A stretch of DNA of 64,000 bases from positions 181,211 to 245,210 of the forward strand of contig CALHGK010000010.1 in assembly GCA_938030095.1 (NCBI GenBank), read 5' to 3'. A program made the translations under genes and the position numbers. Positions 26,003 to 34,064 of this stretch are shown in pieces; positions within the stretch are counted from its first letter, which is position 1; each line of letters begins with the position of its first letter. A model generated the notes under the pieces. It was given only the letters and a program-made list of their open reading frames with translations, was not told the origin of the DNA and ran no database searches. The DNA is from an uncultured Candidatus Saccharibacteria bacterium. Lineage in GTDB: Bacteria > Patescibacteriota > Saccharimonadia > Saccharimonadales > Saccharimonadaceae.

Positions 26003-26611
26003 CTAGTGAGTGTGCTGCGCCATGGCATCATCACCAATAACAGAACGCAAAGTAGGCGCATTGCCGTCTTTTTTGGAGACTTGGTCATAGGTGGATGTGT
26101 CGATCGGGATGGGCCAGTCGATACCCAGCTCTGGGTCGAGTGGTGTGAGTGATATACCGGGCACGCCAGGCTGCCACTCTTCGTCGAAGCAGTAGAGGTA
26201 CTGAGAAGGTTGCTCGCTTGTCGATTGAAAACCGTTGCAAACTCCTTGTGGAACAAACACCTGCGCACCTTTTGTTAATGGGACAGTCACAACTGTGCCA
26301 ACGGTGGGTGAATCGATTCGCGCGTCCACATAGACACCAAAGGCCTCGCCCGCTACCACCGCGACAAGTTTGTTCATCGCCTCGGCATGCAGGCCACGGA
26401 TGGAGCCACGGTTTGTTTGCGTGGCATTGATCTGTTTCCAGGGGCCGAACTGCGGTAGTGGTGTGCTATCCATGGCCGATTGGCGGAACAGTTCGCGCAC
26501 CGTGCCACGCTCATCAGTCACTTGTTTCATGGTGATAATATAGAGTCCATCGATGGCTGTGGGTGTAGCCTCAAATGGGGTAATGATTGGGTAAGATGGT
26601 TGCATTGTCAT
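26003..26611 (-). CDS. RmlC-like dTDP-sugar 3,5-epimerase family cupin
   Basis: A 202-residue protein. Family motifs: the RGLHAE segment, in which RmlC enzymes have R-G-x-H with the catalytic His, then AVVAGEAFGVYVDARIDSPTVG, a GAQVFVPQGVCNGFQS strand, YLYCFDEEW, and a PLDPELGIDWPI C-terminal signature. It would epimerise C3 and C5 of a dTDP-4-keto sugar in rhamnose-type pathways; the partners RmlA, RmlB and RmlD are not in this window. ATG 26611 lies 7 nt after a CATACT box on the minus strand and has no SD; the longer frame starts inside the promoter. Confidence 0.82.
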   Translation of the reverse strand: MTMQPSYPIITPFEATPTAIDGLYIITMKQVTDERGTVRELFRQSAMDSTPLPQFGPWKQINATQTNRGSIRGLHAEAMNKLVAVVAGEAFGVYVDARIDSPTVGTVVTVPLTKGAQVFVPQGVCNGFQSTSEQPSQYLYCFDEEWQPGVPGISLTPLDPELGIDWPIPIDTSTYDQVSKKDGNAPTLRSVIGDDAMAQHTH

Positions 26612-26663
26612 ACTACCCAGTATGGCATATCCCATACCGATTGCCTAATGTAGTAAATTATGC

Positions 26664-26669
26664 TACAAT
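26664..26669 (+). promoter_or_regulatory. Extended -10 promoter of ftsK
   Basis: TGCTACAAT ends 44 nt before the ftsK ATG, which has an AAAGGAT SD. Confidence 0.5.
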
Positions 26670-26713
26670 ATACGCTATCAAACCAAGCATAAACAGAGTA
26701 CAATAAAAAGGAT

Positions 26714-29050
26714 ATGGCTACAAAAAGAAAAACCACTCGCACTCGTTCGTCTACTCGCTCAAGCGCTGCTCGTCGGCGCAGCTCGAGCAAGAGCAAAGCC
26801 AAGCAGGCCGCGCCGCAGCATACGTTGCCAGCGGGGTTTTGGGCGCAGGTGTCGGCGGTGCTGCTGCTGGCGTTTTCGGTGCTGCTGGTGGTGTCGTGGT
26901 TTGGCTCGGGTGGGCCAATTCTCAAGTGGCTTGATGCGACGATGCTGCATATTATTGGCTATGCGGTATATGTCGTCCCAGTAGTGGCGGTGTATGTGGC
27001 GGTGGCAATCTTTCGGGCGGAGGATAACCGCCTGCCAGTGGCGCTGAAGCTTGCGGCGGTGCTGATGGTGCTGTGGTTTGCAGGGCTATTTGGTCTGCTG
27101 CGACGCGGTTCGGCTGCGACGGGTGGTATCATGGGTGACTTACTCAATCGTGCCATGCTGGCGCTGGTCGACCGGCCAGTAGGGGTCTTTGTGTATGTAT
27201 TGCTGATCGGCTTGACGCTACTCTTCGTCTTGCGTGTTTCGCCCATGGCGCTGTGGCGTGGCCTACAAAACATGGTGCGCAGCGAGGCTGAGGCAGACGA
27301 TGCCGCCAATGTGGCAGTCGCTCGCCGCGCCGCCGATAGCCAAACACCAGACACCAGCAAAAAGGCTAAGCGCAGTAAGGACGAAAAGGCCCAAGATAAG
27401 CCTGCTGCTATGAGTGATTTCAAGCTCAACGCCGGCGTCCCAACCCTCTCAGGCGATGGCCCGGCTGAGCCAAAACCAGACAAAAAACCACGGGCAACCT
27501 TGCGCGACAGCACGCCACCTACCTCTGTAGATAAAGCAGCCGAGGATCGGTCTGCTATGCTTGCTGTTAATGATCCCAACTGGCAGCCGCCCAGCCTGGA
27601 GCTGCTGGAGAAGCGTCAGAGCCCGGCTGATGCTGGCGACATTGAGCAAAATGCCCACATTATCCAAGACACGCTGCACGAATTTAACATTAATGTCGAG
27701 ATGGAAGGGGCAAACATTGGCCCGAAGGTGACGCAATACACGCTCAAGCCACCCGTCGGTGTTAAGCTCAACCGCATCACTGCGCTGGAGACGAATATCG
27801 CGCTCAATCTCGCGGCATCGAGCCTTCGCATTGAGGCACCCATCCCAGGCAAGAAGGCTGTGGGCATTGAGGTACCCAACCGCAAGGCGGCCGATGTGCG
27901 CCTGCGCGGGGTGTTAGATAGCCCCGAGTGGCAGCACGCCAAGGAGCCGTTGGCGTTTGCGATTGGTAAGGATATCTCGGGCCGGCCCTTCGTCGGTGAG
28001 CTCAACAAAATGCCGCACCTCTTGGTGGCGGGACAGACGGGCTCGGGTAAGTCGGTGATGATCAACACGCTCCTCACTAGCTTGCTCTACCGCAACAGCC
28101 CCAGCGAAATGAAGCTCATCCTCGTCGACCCCAAGCAGGTAGAGATGGCGCCATATGCCGATATTCCACACCTTCTTACCCCTGTTATTGTTGAGCCAGA
28201 AAAGACCATTAGTGCCCTCAAGTGGGCGGTCAATGAGATGGAGCGGCGCTACAGCTTGCTGGCTGAGGAGAAGGTGCGTGACATCAAGACGTATAACGAA
28301 AAGATCAAAACCCGCGGTAAGCAGATCGCCGTGGCCGATGAGCAAGGCCACATGCAAAAGGTCGACGAAGGCCGCATGCCGTATGTCGTCATTGTGGTGG
28401 ACGAGCTAGCCGACCTGATGATGGTGGCAGCGCGCGATGTGGAGGCGCTGATCGTCCGCTTGGCCCAGAAGGCTCGAGCAGTTGGTATTCACCTAGTGCT
28501 TGCGACGCAGCGGCCAAGCGTGGATGTGATCACTGGCCTTATTAAGGCCAACGTGCCAGCCCGCATCGCCTTTACGGTGGCCAGCCAGGTAGATAGCCGC
28601 ACTATTCTCGACCAAATTGGTGCCGAGAAGCTCCTTGGTCAAGGTGATATGCTGATGAAAACCGCTAGCATGCCCAAGCCCAAGCGTATCCAAGGTGCCT
28701 GGGTGATGGACGAAGAAGTCGCTAAGGTGACCGACCACCTGCGCATGCAGTCGGCACCACAGTATAATGACGAGATCGTGAGCCAGCCTGTCCAGCTCAA
28801 TGGTAAAGGTGGCGTAGTGATGGATATGGATGGCAGCGGCGAAGGCAATGACGATATGTTCCGCGATGCCGTGCGGGTGGTGGTAGAGACCCGCAAAGCC
28901 TCGACCTCGCTCCTCCAGCGCAAGCTCCGCGTGGGCTATGCCCGAGCGGCTCGCATTATGGAAGAGATGGAAGAGCAAGGCATCATTGGCCCAGCCGACG
29001 GCTCACGCCCGCGCGATGTGCTGATCGGCAGCATGGATGAACTGGGGTAG
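26714..29050 (+). CDS. ftsK: DNA translocase FtsK/SpoIIIE
   Basis: A 778-residue protein. A basic N-terminus is followed by four membrane helices (about 45-170), a short linker (170-290), the RecA-like motor and a C-terminal winged-helix gamma domain (about 700-778; STSLLQRKLRVGYARAARIMEEMEE). Walker A is GQTGSGKS near residue 439 and Walker B is VIVVDELADLMM near 560. It pumps chromosome ends through the closing septum and helps dimer resolution. The start has an AAAGGAT SD. Confidence 0.97.
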   Translation: MATKRKTTRTRSSTRSSAARRRSSSKSKAKQAAPQHTLPAGFWAQVSAVLLLAFSVLLVVSWFGSGGPILKWLDATMLHIIGYAVYVVPVVAVYVAVAIFRAEDNRLPVALKLAAVLMVLWFAGLFGLLRRGSAATGGIMGDLLNRAMLALVDRPVGVFVYVLLIGLTLLFVLRVSPMALWRGLQNMVRSEAEADDAANVAVARRAADSQTPDTSKKAKRSKDEKAQDKPAAMSDFKLNAGVPTLSGDGPAEPKPDKKPRATLRDSTPPTSVDKAAEDRSAMLAVNDPNWQPPSLELLEKRQSPADAGDIEQNAHIIQDTLHEFNINVEMEGANIGPKVTQYTLKPPVGVKLNRITALETNIALNLAASSLRIEAPIPGKKAVGIEVPNRKAADVRLRGVLDSPEWQHAKEPLAFAIGKDISGRPFVGELNKMPHLLVAGQTGSGKSVMINTLLTSLLYRNSPSEMKLILVDPKQVEMAPYADIPHLLTPVIVEPEKTISALKWAVNEMERRYSLLAEEKVRDIKTYNEKIKTRGKQIAVADEQGHMQKVDEGRMPYVVIVVDELADLMMVAARDVEALIVRLAQKARAVGIHLVLATQRPSVDVITGLIKANVPARIAFTVASQVDSRTILDQIGAEKLLGQGDMLMKTASMPKPKRIQGAWVMDEEVAKVTDHLRMQSAPQYNDEIVSQPVQLNGKGGVVMDMDGSGEGNDDMFRDAVRVVVETRKASTSLLQRKLRVGYARAARIMEEMEEQGIIGPADGSRPRDVLIGSMDELG

Positions 29051-29075
29051 GGCAGTGGGCAGTTTGCCCGCAGAC

Positions 29076-29882
29076 TCACCCCGCACAATACTCACCCAGC
29101 AGCCGTACAGTGTGGTCGCTTTGCTCAATGGTGCGCAGGGCGTGCCGGAGTGGAGTACCAGCGCTGTCGACAACGAGGAAGAATTTGTATTGCCACGGCT
29201 GGCCGACGATGGGCTGAGACTGCAAGCTGCTGATATTGATACCTGCCGCGGCGAAGACGTGCAATACCTCGAGCAGTGCACCAGGCTGGTGATTGGTCGT
29301 GATGACGAGCGTGGCGCGGTTGGCGCGGGCCGGCGCGTGGCCTGGTGTGAGGATGATGAAGCGGGTGATGTTATCGTGGCTGTCTTGGATGCTACGGCGC
29401 AGGATGGGTAGGTGATGGAGAGTAGCAGCCGCCCAGCCAGCGATGGCGGCTTTGTGTGGATCGCCAGCTGCTTTGATATAGGCGACCGCTCCCGCTGTAT
29501 CGAAAAATTCATTCTGCACCGCATGGGGTAGCTTGGCGGCAAGAAAGCGCTGGCACTGCGCAAGTGCCACGGGGTGCGAATACACCTCGGTAATATCAGC
29601 TAGGTGAGCGCCAGGTAGCGTAATGAGCATCTGCTCAATGGCAAGACGTACCTCACCAATGATGGGTAGCGGGCATGCCTCGAGGTAGTGGTACGGCTCG
29701 TTGATCGTCCCGTAGAGCGTGTTCTCCACCGCCACAACGATGCCCTCGGCCTGGCCAGTCGCGTGCGCATGGAAAACATCGCGAAACGTCGTGCACGGCA
29801 CGGTATCGACCTGCGGCCCAAACCACTGCTGCGCCGCCTGCTCATGAAACGACCCCGCCTGACCTTGGATGGCAATATGCAT
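29076..29882 (-). CDS. pheA: Prephenate dehydratase
   Basis: A 268-residue monofunctional enzyme converting prephenate to phenylpyruvate. The N-terminal domain starts IAIQGQAGSFHEQAA; the VAVENTLYGTI segment and NITRF (TRF catalytic motif, near residue 169) are intact. The C-terminal ACT domain (LVITTNHQPGALLEVLHVFAAAGINISSLQSQP) is the usual phenylalanine sensor. No other aromatic pathway gene is in the window, so it looks orphaned. It converges with ftsK. TATACT (minus strand, 29889-29894) ends 6 nt before the ATG, so a leaderless mRNA is likely. Confidence 0.93.
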   Translation of the reverse strand: MHIAIQGQAGSFHEQAAQQWFGPQVDTVPCTTFRDVFHAHATGQAEGIVVAVENTLYGTINEPYHYLEACPLPIIGEVRLAIEQMLITLPGAHLADITEVYSHPVALAQCQRFLAAKLPHAVQNEFFDTAGAVAYIKAAGDPHKAAIAGWAAATLHHLPILRRSIQDSHDNITRFIILTPGHAPARANRATLVITTNHQPGALLEVLHVFAAAGINISSLQSQPIVGQPWQYKFFLVVDSAGTPLRHALRTIEQSDHTVRLLGEYCAG

Positions 29883-30041
29883 GAGATTAGTATAGCATGG
29901 GGTGGGGACGACAGGGATTATCTGTCCAACGTGTGGTATGATATCGCGCCTTGCGTTTTCTCCACATCGCGATGATTATGAATATATTTTGACGATATCC
30001 ATTATTTGGGATTAGAGTGAAAGAATATATTATAGAAAAAA

Positions 30042-31214
30042 TTATCGACTATGTGCGTATCGATGAGGGAGCCAGAGACTTGCACCAATCAACATAGACA
30101 ACACTCCAAACCAAGCGAAGACTGCCAGCCCTCGAGCGCCCAACCACGAAAACAGCTGCAAAACATATGGTGCGCTGCCACCACCGAGATTGCACCCAAC
30201 AAGGACAATTGCTGTGGCTGTGCTGCGCGATTGTGTGGAGACTTCGTCTGACAATCGGTGAAATATCGTTGAGAGAATGATGCTATAGACGAAGCCAACC
30301 CCAAAGGACGAAAGGCCAAGCAGCCAGATCGTTGGCGATAGTGACAAGCCAAGCAACACGACACCAATGAGCAGAGCAGACAATGCCAAGAGCCGCTGCT
30401 TGTACCGACTCACTGCATAGACAAATACTGCACCAGCGATAATCCCCATGATTTGCTTGAGGCTGAGGATGATGCTTGCGTCTGTGGCTGAGCCAAAACC
30501 CGCCGCAATAGTGATTTCGGGCAGGCGCAGCGCCAGCGATGTATCGATGCAGACAAACCATACCCCGCACAGTGTTAGCCCAATGACAGTGCCAAGCTGT
30601 TGGCGGCCCAGCGAATGAGCGGTTGGCGAAGCATCCTCTGCCTTGGTAGGCTCAGTGGGCACTTGTGGTTGTCGCCGTGGGGCGCAGATGAGGAAGATAG
30701 CAAGAATGATGAGCCCAGCTGTATAAATTAAGAAGGCGTGCATCCAGCTAATTTTGATCAACTGCCCAGCCAGTAGAGTGAGCAGTGCACAGCCAATGAT
30801 TTCGGCAGAGACGCGCCAGCCCAATACTTGCGCACGCTCCCGGCCAGTGTAGTAATCGCTGAGAATGGTAATAGCCACCGCATTGATGAGCCCTGTCCCA
30901 ATACCAAAGGCCGCGCGCGAAGCCAGCACGAGCCAATACTCCTGAACAAAAAATGGCACTACACCAGCTAGTGGAATGAGAATGAGGCTGATAATGATAA
31001 TGTGTCGCTCAGACAGCACGCGGCGAATCGCATGATTGGCCAGCAGTGTGAGAATGACAAATAGCGACGGAATAGACAGGATGAGCTCTACCTGCGTATC
31101 CGAAAACTGGTGGTAAAATGCCTTCATTGCGGGGATGGCTGGGGCAATGGCAGCAGACGATGTAAGTATAAGCGACAGGCTCAGCAAGCCCGCTTTTTCG
31201 ATAGTTTGTTTCAT
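30042..31214 (-). CDS. Major facilitator superfamily transporter
   Basis: A 390-residue protein with about 12 hydrophobic helices. The usual loop 2-3 region (NHAIRRVLSERHIIIISL) and a second-half counterpart (VYAVSRYKQRLLALSAL) are present, and a GIGTGLINAVAITILSDYY helix resembles motif C of drug antiporters. The substrate cannot be deduced; a multidrug or metabolite exporter is likely. TACACT on the minus strand ends 7 nt before the ATG with no SD, again suggesting leaderless expression. The region between its 3' end and pheA (29883-30041) has no clear terminator. Confidence 0.85.
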   Translation of the reverse strand: MKQTIEKAGLLSLSLILTSSAAIAPAIPAMKAFYHQFSDTQVELILSIPSLFVILTLLANHAIRRVLSERHIIIISLILIPLAGVVPFFVQEYWLVLASRAAFGIGTGLINAVAITILSDYYTGRERAQVLGWRVSAEIIGCALLTLLAGQLIKISWMHAFLIYTAGLIILAIFLICAPRRQPQVPTEPTKAEDASPTAHSLGRQQLGTVIGLTLCGVWFVCIDTSLALRLPEITIAAGFGSATDASIILSLKQIMGIIAGAVFVYAVSRYKQRLLALSALLIGVVLLGLSLSPTIWLLGLSSFGVGFVYSIILSTIFHRLSDEVSTQSRSTATAIVLVGCNLGGGSAPYVLQLFSWLGARGLAVFAWFGVLSMLIGASLWLPHRYAHSR

Positions 31215-31459
31215 AATAATGAGTGTAACACATTCGCTGATTACTGCTGTAGTAATGGTGGAAGCAGGGAGGGCTAAGAGATACTGTGGTTATGGTCATA
31301 GCGTATGCTACATCGTGCCTATAACAAGAATGATATGCAGAGATGATAGATTGATCATAAACGACTCTAAGATATGCTTTTCGAGTTAATCGTACATCAT
31401 GGTACATTAACATTTAGTGATTATATCACGCACAATTGATTCAATAGAATGATCCATGC
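31215..31459. other. Intergenic region between MFS gene and rpsL promoter
   Basis: It contains the divergent start of the MFS gene and one short hairpin (ATTACT/AGTAAT near 31241-31256). No gene is seen. Confidence 0.4.
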
Positions 31460-31679
31460 TATAATACCACACGAGTTTCCTCTTCTCGGGGTAGGGCGCT
31501 GGTGTGAGTGCGCTGCCTGGCGGAGAAGGTATAGACACGAGGCCGGAGGTGCTGCTCCATAATCGTACACATAAACGCTGGGCTATGAGCCCAGTAGCAG
31601 GTACTTCTATGGTCGCACTACTGATCCAACCAGTGGGGTGGGCGATAGAAGCCGAACAATAAGCAATAAGGAGAATTGC
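31458..31679 (+). promoter_or_regulatory. rpsL-rpsG promoter and structured leader
   Basis: TATAAT (31460-31465, extended by TGC) starts a leader of about 208 nt. It can form CTGGGCT/AGCCCAG (31578-31584 with 31588-31594) and a longer stem CTTCTAT/ATAGAAG (31604-31610 with 31645-31651) that encloses further pairs. This is a candidate site for autoregulation by S7 or S12. Confidence 0.5.
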
Positions 31680-32093
31680 ATGCCAACCATCAACCAATTG
31701 GTGCGCAAGCCACGCAAGACGGCGGCTCGGAAGTCGAAGTCGCCAGCGCTGGGGCGCATCCACAATGCACTCAAGGTGCGCTACTACGACCAAAATGCGC
31801 CGCTCAAGCGTGGTGTCTGCGTCAAGGTAACGACCAAGACCCCCAAGAAGCCAAACTCCGCCATGCGCAAGGTGGCTCGTGTCCGTCTCACCAACGGCCA
31901 CGAAGTCTGGGCATACATTGGCGGCGAAGGCCACAACCTGCAGGAGCACGCGGTGGTGCTCGTCCGGGGTGGCCGTGTGCCAGACCTCCCAGGTGTGCGC
32001 TACCACATCGTCCGTGGCGCGCTCGACCTGCAAGGGGTATCGAAGCGTAAGCAAGGCCGCAGCAAGTACGGCGCCAAGAAGGAGGGTAACTAA
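31680..32093 (+). CDS. rpsL: 30S ribosomal protein S12
   Basis: A 137-residue protein, slightly longer than E. coli S12. It sits at the decoding centre. The conserved TTKTPKKPNSAMRKVARVRL and GGRVPDLPGVRYHIVRG stretches are intact, including the Lys and Pro positions where streptomycin resistance mutations occur in other bacteria. The start is ATG 31680 with AAGGAG upstream; an in-frame extension to 31638 is not needed. It is followed after 2 nt by rpsG; fusA and tuf are not adjacent. Confidence 0.97.
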   Translation: MPTINQLVRKPRKTAARKSKSPALGRIHNALKVRYYDQNAPLKRGVCVKVTTKTPKKPNSAMRKVARVRLTNGHEVWAYIGGEGHNLQEHAVVLVRGGRVPDLPGVRYHIVRGALDLQGVSKRKQGRSKYGAKKEGN

Positions 32094-32095
32094 CC

Positions 32096-32575
32096 ATGCC
32101 TCGTAAAGTCACGAAAAAACTCCAGCGCACCATCAAGCCAGACCGCAAGTACCAGTCGGTGCTGGTGCAGCGCTTGATTAACAAATCGATGCTGGATGGC
32201 AAAAAGCAAGTTGCTGAGCGGGCTGTCTATAGTGCGCTCGAGCAAGCTGCCCGCAGCCTCAAGAGCGAGGATCCACTGGAAGTGTTTGAGACCTGCATCA
32301 AGAACATCAGCCCTAGCTTTGAGGTAAAGAGTCGCCGCGTTGGTGGTGCTAACTACCAGATTCCATTCCCCATCCAAGGTCATCGTCAGCAGCACTTTGC
32401 CTTTATGTGGCTAGTGCAGGCTGCCCGATCGAAGAGCGGTATGCCATATAGCAAGCGCCTGGCAACAGAGATCGTTGATGCCTGCAACCAAACCGGCGTC
32501 GCCTTCAAGAAAAAGGAAGACACCCACAAAATGGCCGAGGCCAACCGCGCCTTTGCCCACTTTGCTCGCGGCTAA
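32096..32575 (+). CDS. rpsG: 30S ribosomal protein S7
   Basis: A 159-residue protein of standard length. It organises the 16S rRNA 3' major domain and, in many bacteria, represses its own operon. Typical sequence includes QRLINKSMLDGKKQVAERAVYSAL, a VKSRRVGGANYQIP segment and a C-terminal helix ending HKMAEANRAFAHFARG. It is the second gene of the rpsL operon, followed by a GC-rich stem-loop. Confidence 0.97.
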   Translation: MPRKVTKKLQRTIKPDRKYQSVLVQRLINKSMLDGKKQVAERAVYSALEQAARSLKSEDPLEVFETCIKNISPSFEVKSRRVGGANYQIPFPIQGHRQQHFAFMWLVQAARSKSGMPYSKRLATEIVDACNQTGVAFKKKEDTHKMAEANRAFAHFARG

Positions 32576-32598
32576 GTTCTGCGGCACAGTATACGCAG

Positions 32599-32627
32599 CC
32601 GCCCGAGGTATATCCTTGGGCGGTTTA
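32599..32627 (+). terminator. Terminator of rpsL-rpsG
   Basis: CCGCCC-AGG / CCT-GGGCGG stem with a short T tail. Confidence 0.65.
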
Positions 32628-33199
32628 GCTATGGCTGCATAGTAAGTGACTGTGATAGTGGATGGTGTGCTGTGGTTTGCCGCAGAGCCTGGCATAACAG
32701 GGGTATGCTATGCATGTTGATTTGCCTTTGGTGGGGCATGAGAGGCCGTCTAGCATTGGTTTGGATAAGATCTAGACTCTAGGCTACACAGCAGAATCTG
32801 CATACAGCGCCTTAGGGCTGGGCAGCTTTGCTAGTGGCTACCTCTTTATCGCCAGAAGAGTTATTTCAGCGCTGGAGTGGCGTAGTATCATCATGCTGAT
32901 ATTTGCGCTACACACATGCAGCGACAGAGCAGGAGCAGGTAGGCGGTGAGGGTATTATTTGTGAAGGAGAAAAACGCGTAATCAAGACCAAAATGCTTGC
33001 GAAAAATATATATTTATCGTCCAAATAGCCACCACTGGTACGACAGGGGTACATATGGGGAAAATAATACGAAAATAAGGCCAAAAATAGCTTTGCAGGC
33101 GCTGGTTTTGTGCTATAATGCAAGTTGATACGATTACTTACTACCACGCTGCCAGCGCCACAACGTACGCAGCAGGGAGGAATCGGCAGAAAGGAGCCA
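32628..33199. other. Intergenic region with promoter for the next ORFan
   Basis: About 570 nt without a convincing gene. A TGCTATAAT box at 33111-33119 probably starts the mRNA for the downstream uORF and ORFan. AT content rises here, anticipating the gene desert further on. Confidence 0.5.
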
Positions 33200-33247
33200 A
33201 TGCCGTTAACCAAAATCATAGTGCGGAGTATAAAAAACTATGAGTAA
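33200..33247 (+). CDS. Possible 15-codon leader peptide, coupled to the next gene
   Basis: AAAGGAG (33190-33196) precedes ATG 33200, which opens MPLTKIIVRSIKNYE. The stop TAA (33245-33247) overlaps the ATG of the following gene (33240), which has no SD of its own. Translational coupling is the simplest reading. Confidence 0.4.
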   Translation: MPLTKIIVRSIKNYE

Positions 33248-33998
33248 AAGTAATGAATTTACTAAACTAAACAACGAAGAAATGGGTACATTAGGTACAT
33301 CTGAGACTCTACCATCAGCAGCCGAAAAATATCCTATGCCAAAAGAAAACCTTACAGATCCTGAAGGTGATGGACTATGTATAGGCGAAGAAGCATATTA
33401 CAAACGCAGTGGCTTCGAAGCCCCAAGCAAATATTCTCCAGAGAGTGGCTGGATGAAGCACGTGCAAAAAGCATTGCAAGAGGTATTTCTTGAGGCGACG
33501 CGTGATGGCACTATTGATAGTAGTGCAAAAAAAGTGATAATGCACGAGTTTGCAAAGCTACGTGATGTTGAAGGTGGCCCTGCTATTGGAGAGAAGGTTC
33601 AGTTCGATGTTGATGGAGTGGTTATATTTGACGGCCAAGAAAACGTCAAGAGTCCAAAGGACAGCGATGTCCAATATTCTCCATACGCATCGTCGCTCAA
33701 TTCCGAGGCGGCGATTTCTTTAGACGATGTGCGTCGTGATGTAGATAGCCAGCTTGTTATTCCGCTTGGGCTGGATGAGCAAATATATGGTAACTTTGAA
33801 GGAGCAGCTTTTTGCACACATCCAGACGACCCAGAGCGCCATTTGTTTGGTTTCTTAGTTGGCAAACCATGCTATGTGACAGATACAGACCAAATCATAC
33901 CTGGTGAGTTTGGCAATAAGAAGGTGAAGGTTCTTGTCCCATTGTTCGACAGTATGAGGAGAGATGTTGGAGCGAGCCAATTTGGGTTGGCTGCATAG
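33240..33998 (+). CDS. Hypothetical protein (252 aa)
   Basis: A soluble acidic protein with no recognised family. The N-terminal 60 residues are low complexity and polar; the middle has a helical segment (WMKHVQKALQEVFLEATRDG), and the last 100 residues have beta character. Base composition is more AT-rich than the ribosomal genes on either side. Its start overlaps the stop of a small upstream ORF. Confidence 0.6.
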   Translation: MSKSNEFTKLNNEEMGTLGTSETLPSAAEKYPMPKENLTDPEGDGLCIGEEAYYKRSGFEAPSKYSPESGWMKHVQKALQEVFLEATRDGTIDSSAKKVIMHEFAKLRDVEGGPAIGEKVQFDVDGVVIFDGQENVKSPKDSDVQYSPYASSLNSEAAISLDDVRRDVDSQLVIPLGLDEQIYGNFEGAAFCTHPDDPERHLFGFLVGKPCYVTDTDQIIPGEFGNKKVKVLVPLFDSMRRDVGASQFGLAA

Positions 33999-34034
33999 TA
34001 GTTACAGGTTGCCCACTGTTACTCATCTACTAAT

Positions 34035-34064
34035 AAAACCAGTGCACATAGAGCACTGGTTTTT
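34035..34064 (+). terminator. Terminator
   Basis: AAAACCAGTGC/GCACTGGTTTTT stem with a 7-nt loop, after the 252-residue ORFan. Confidence 0.85.
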
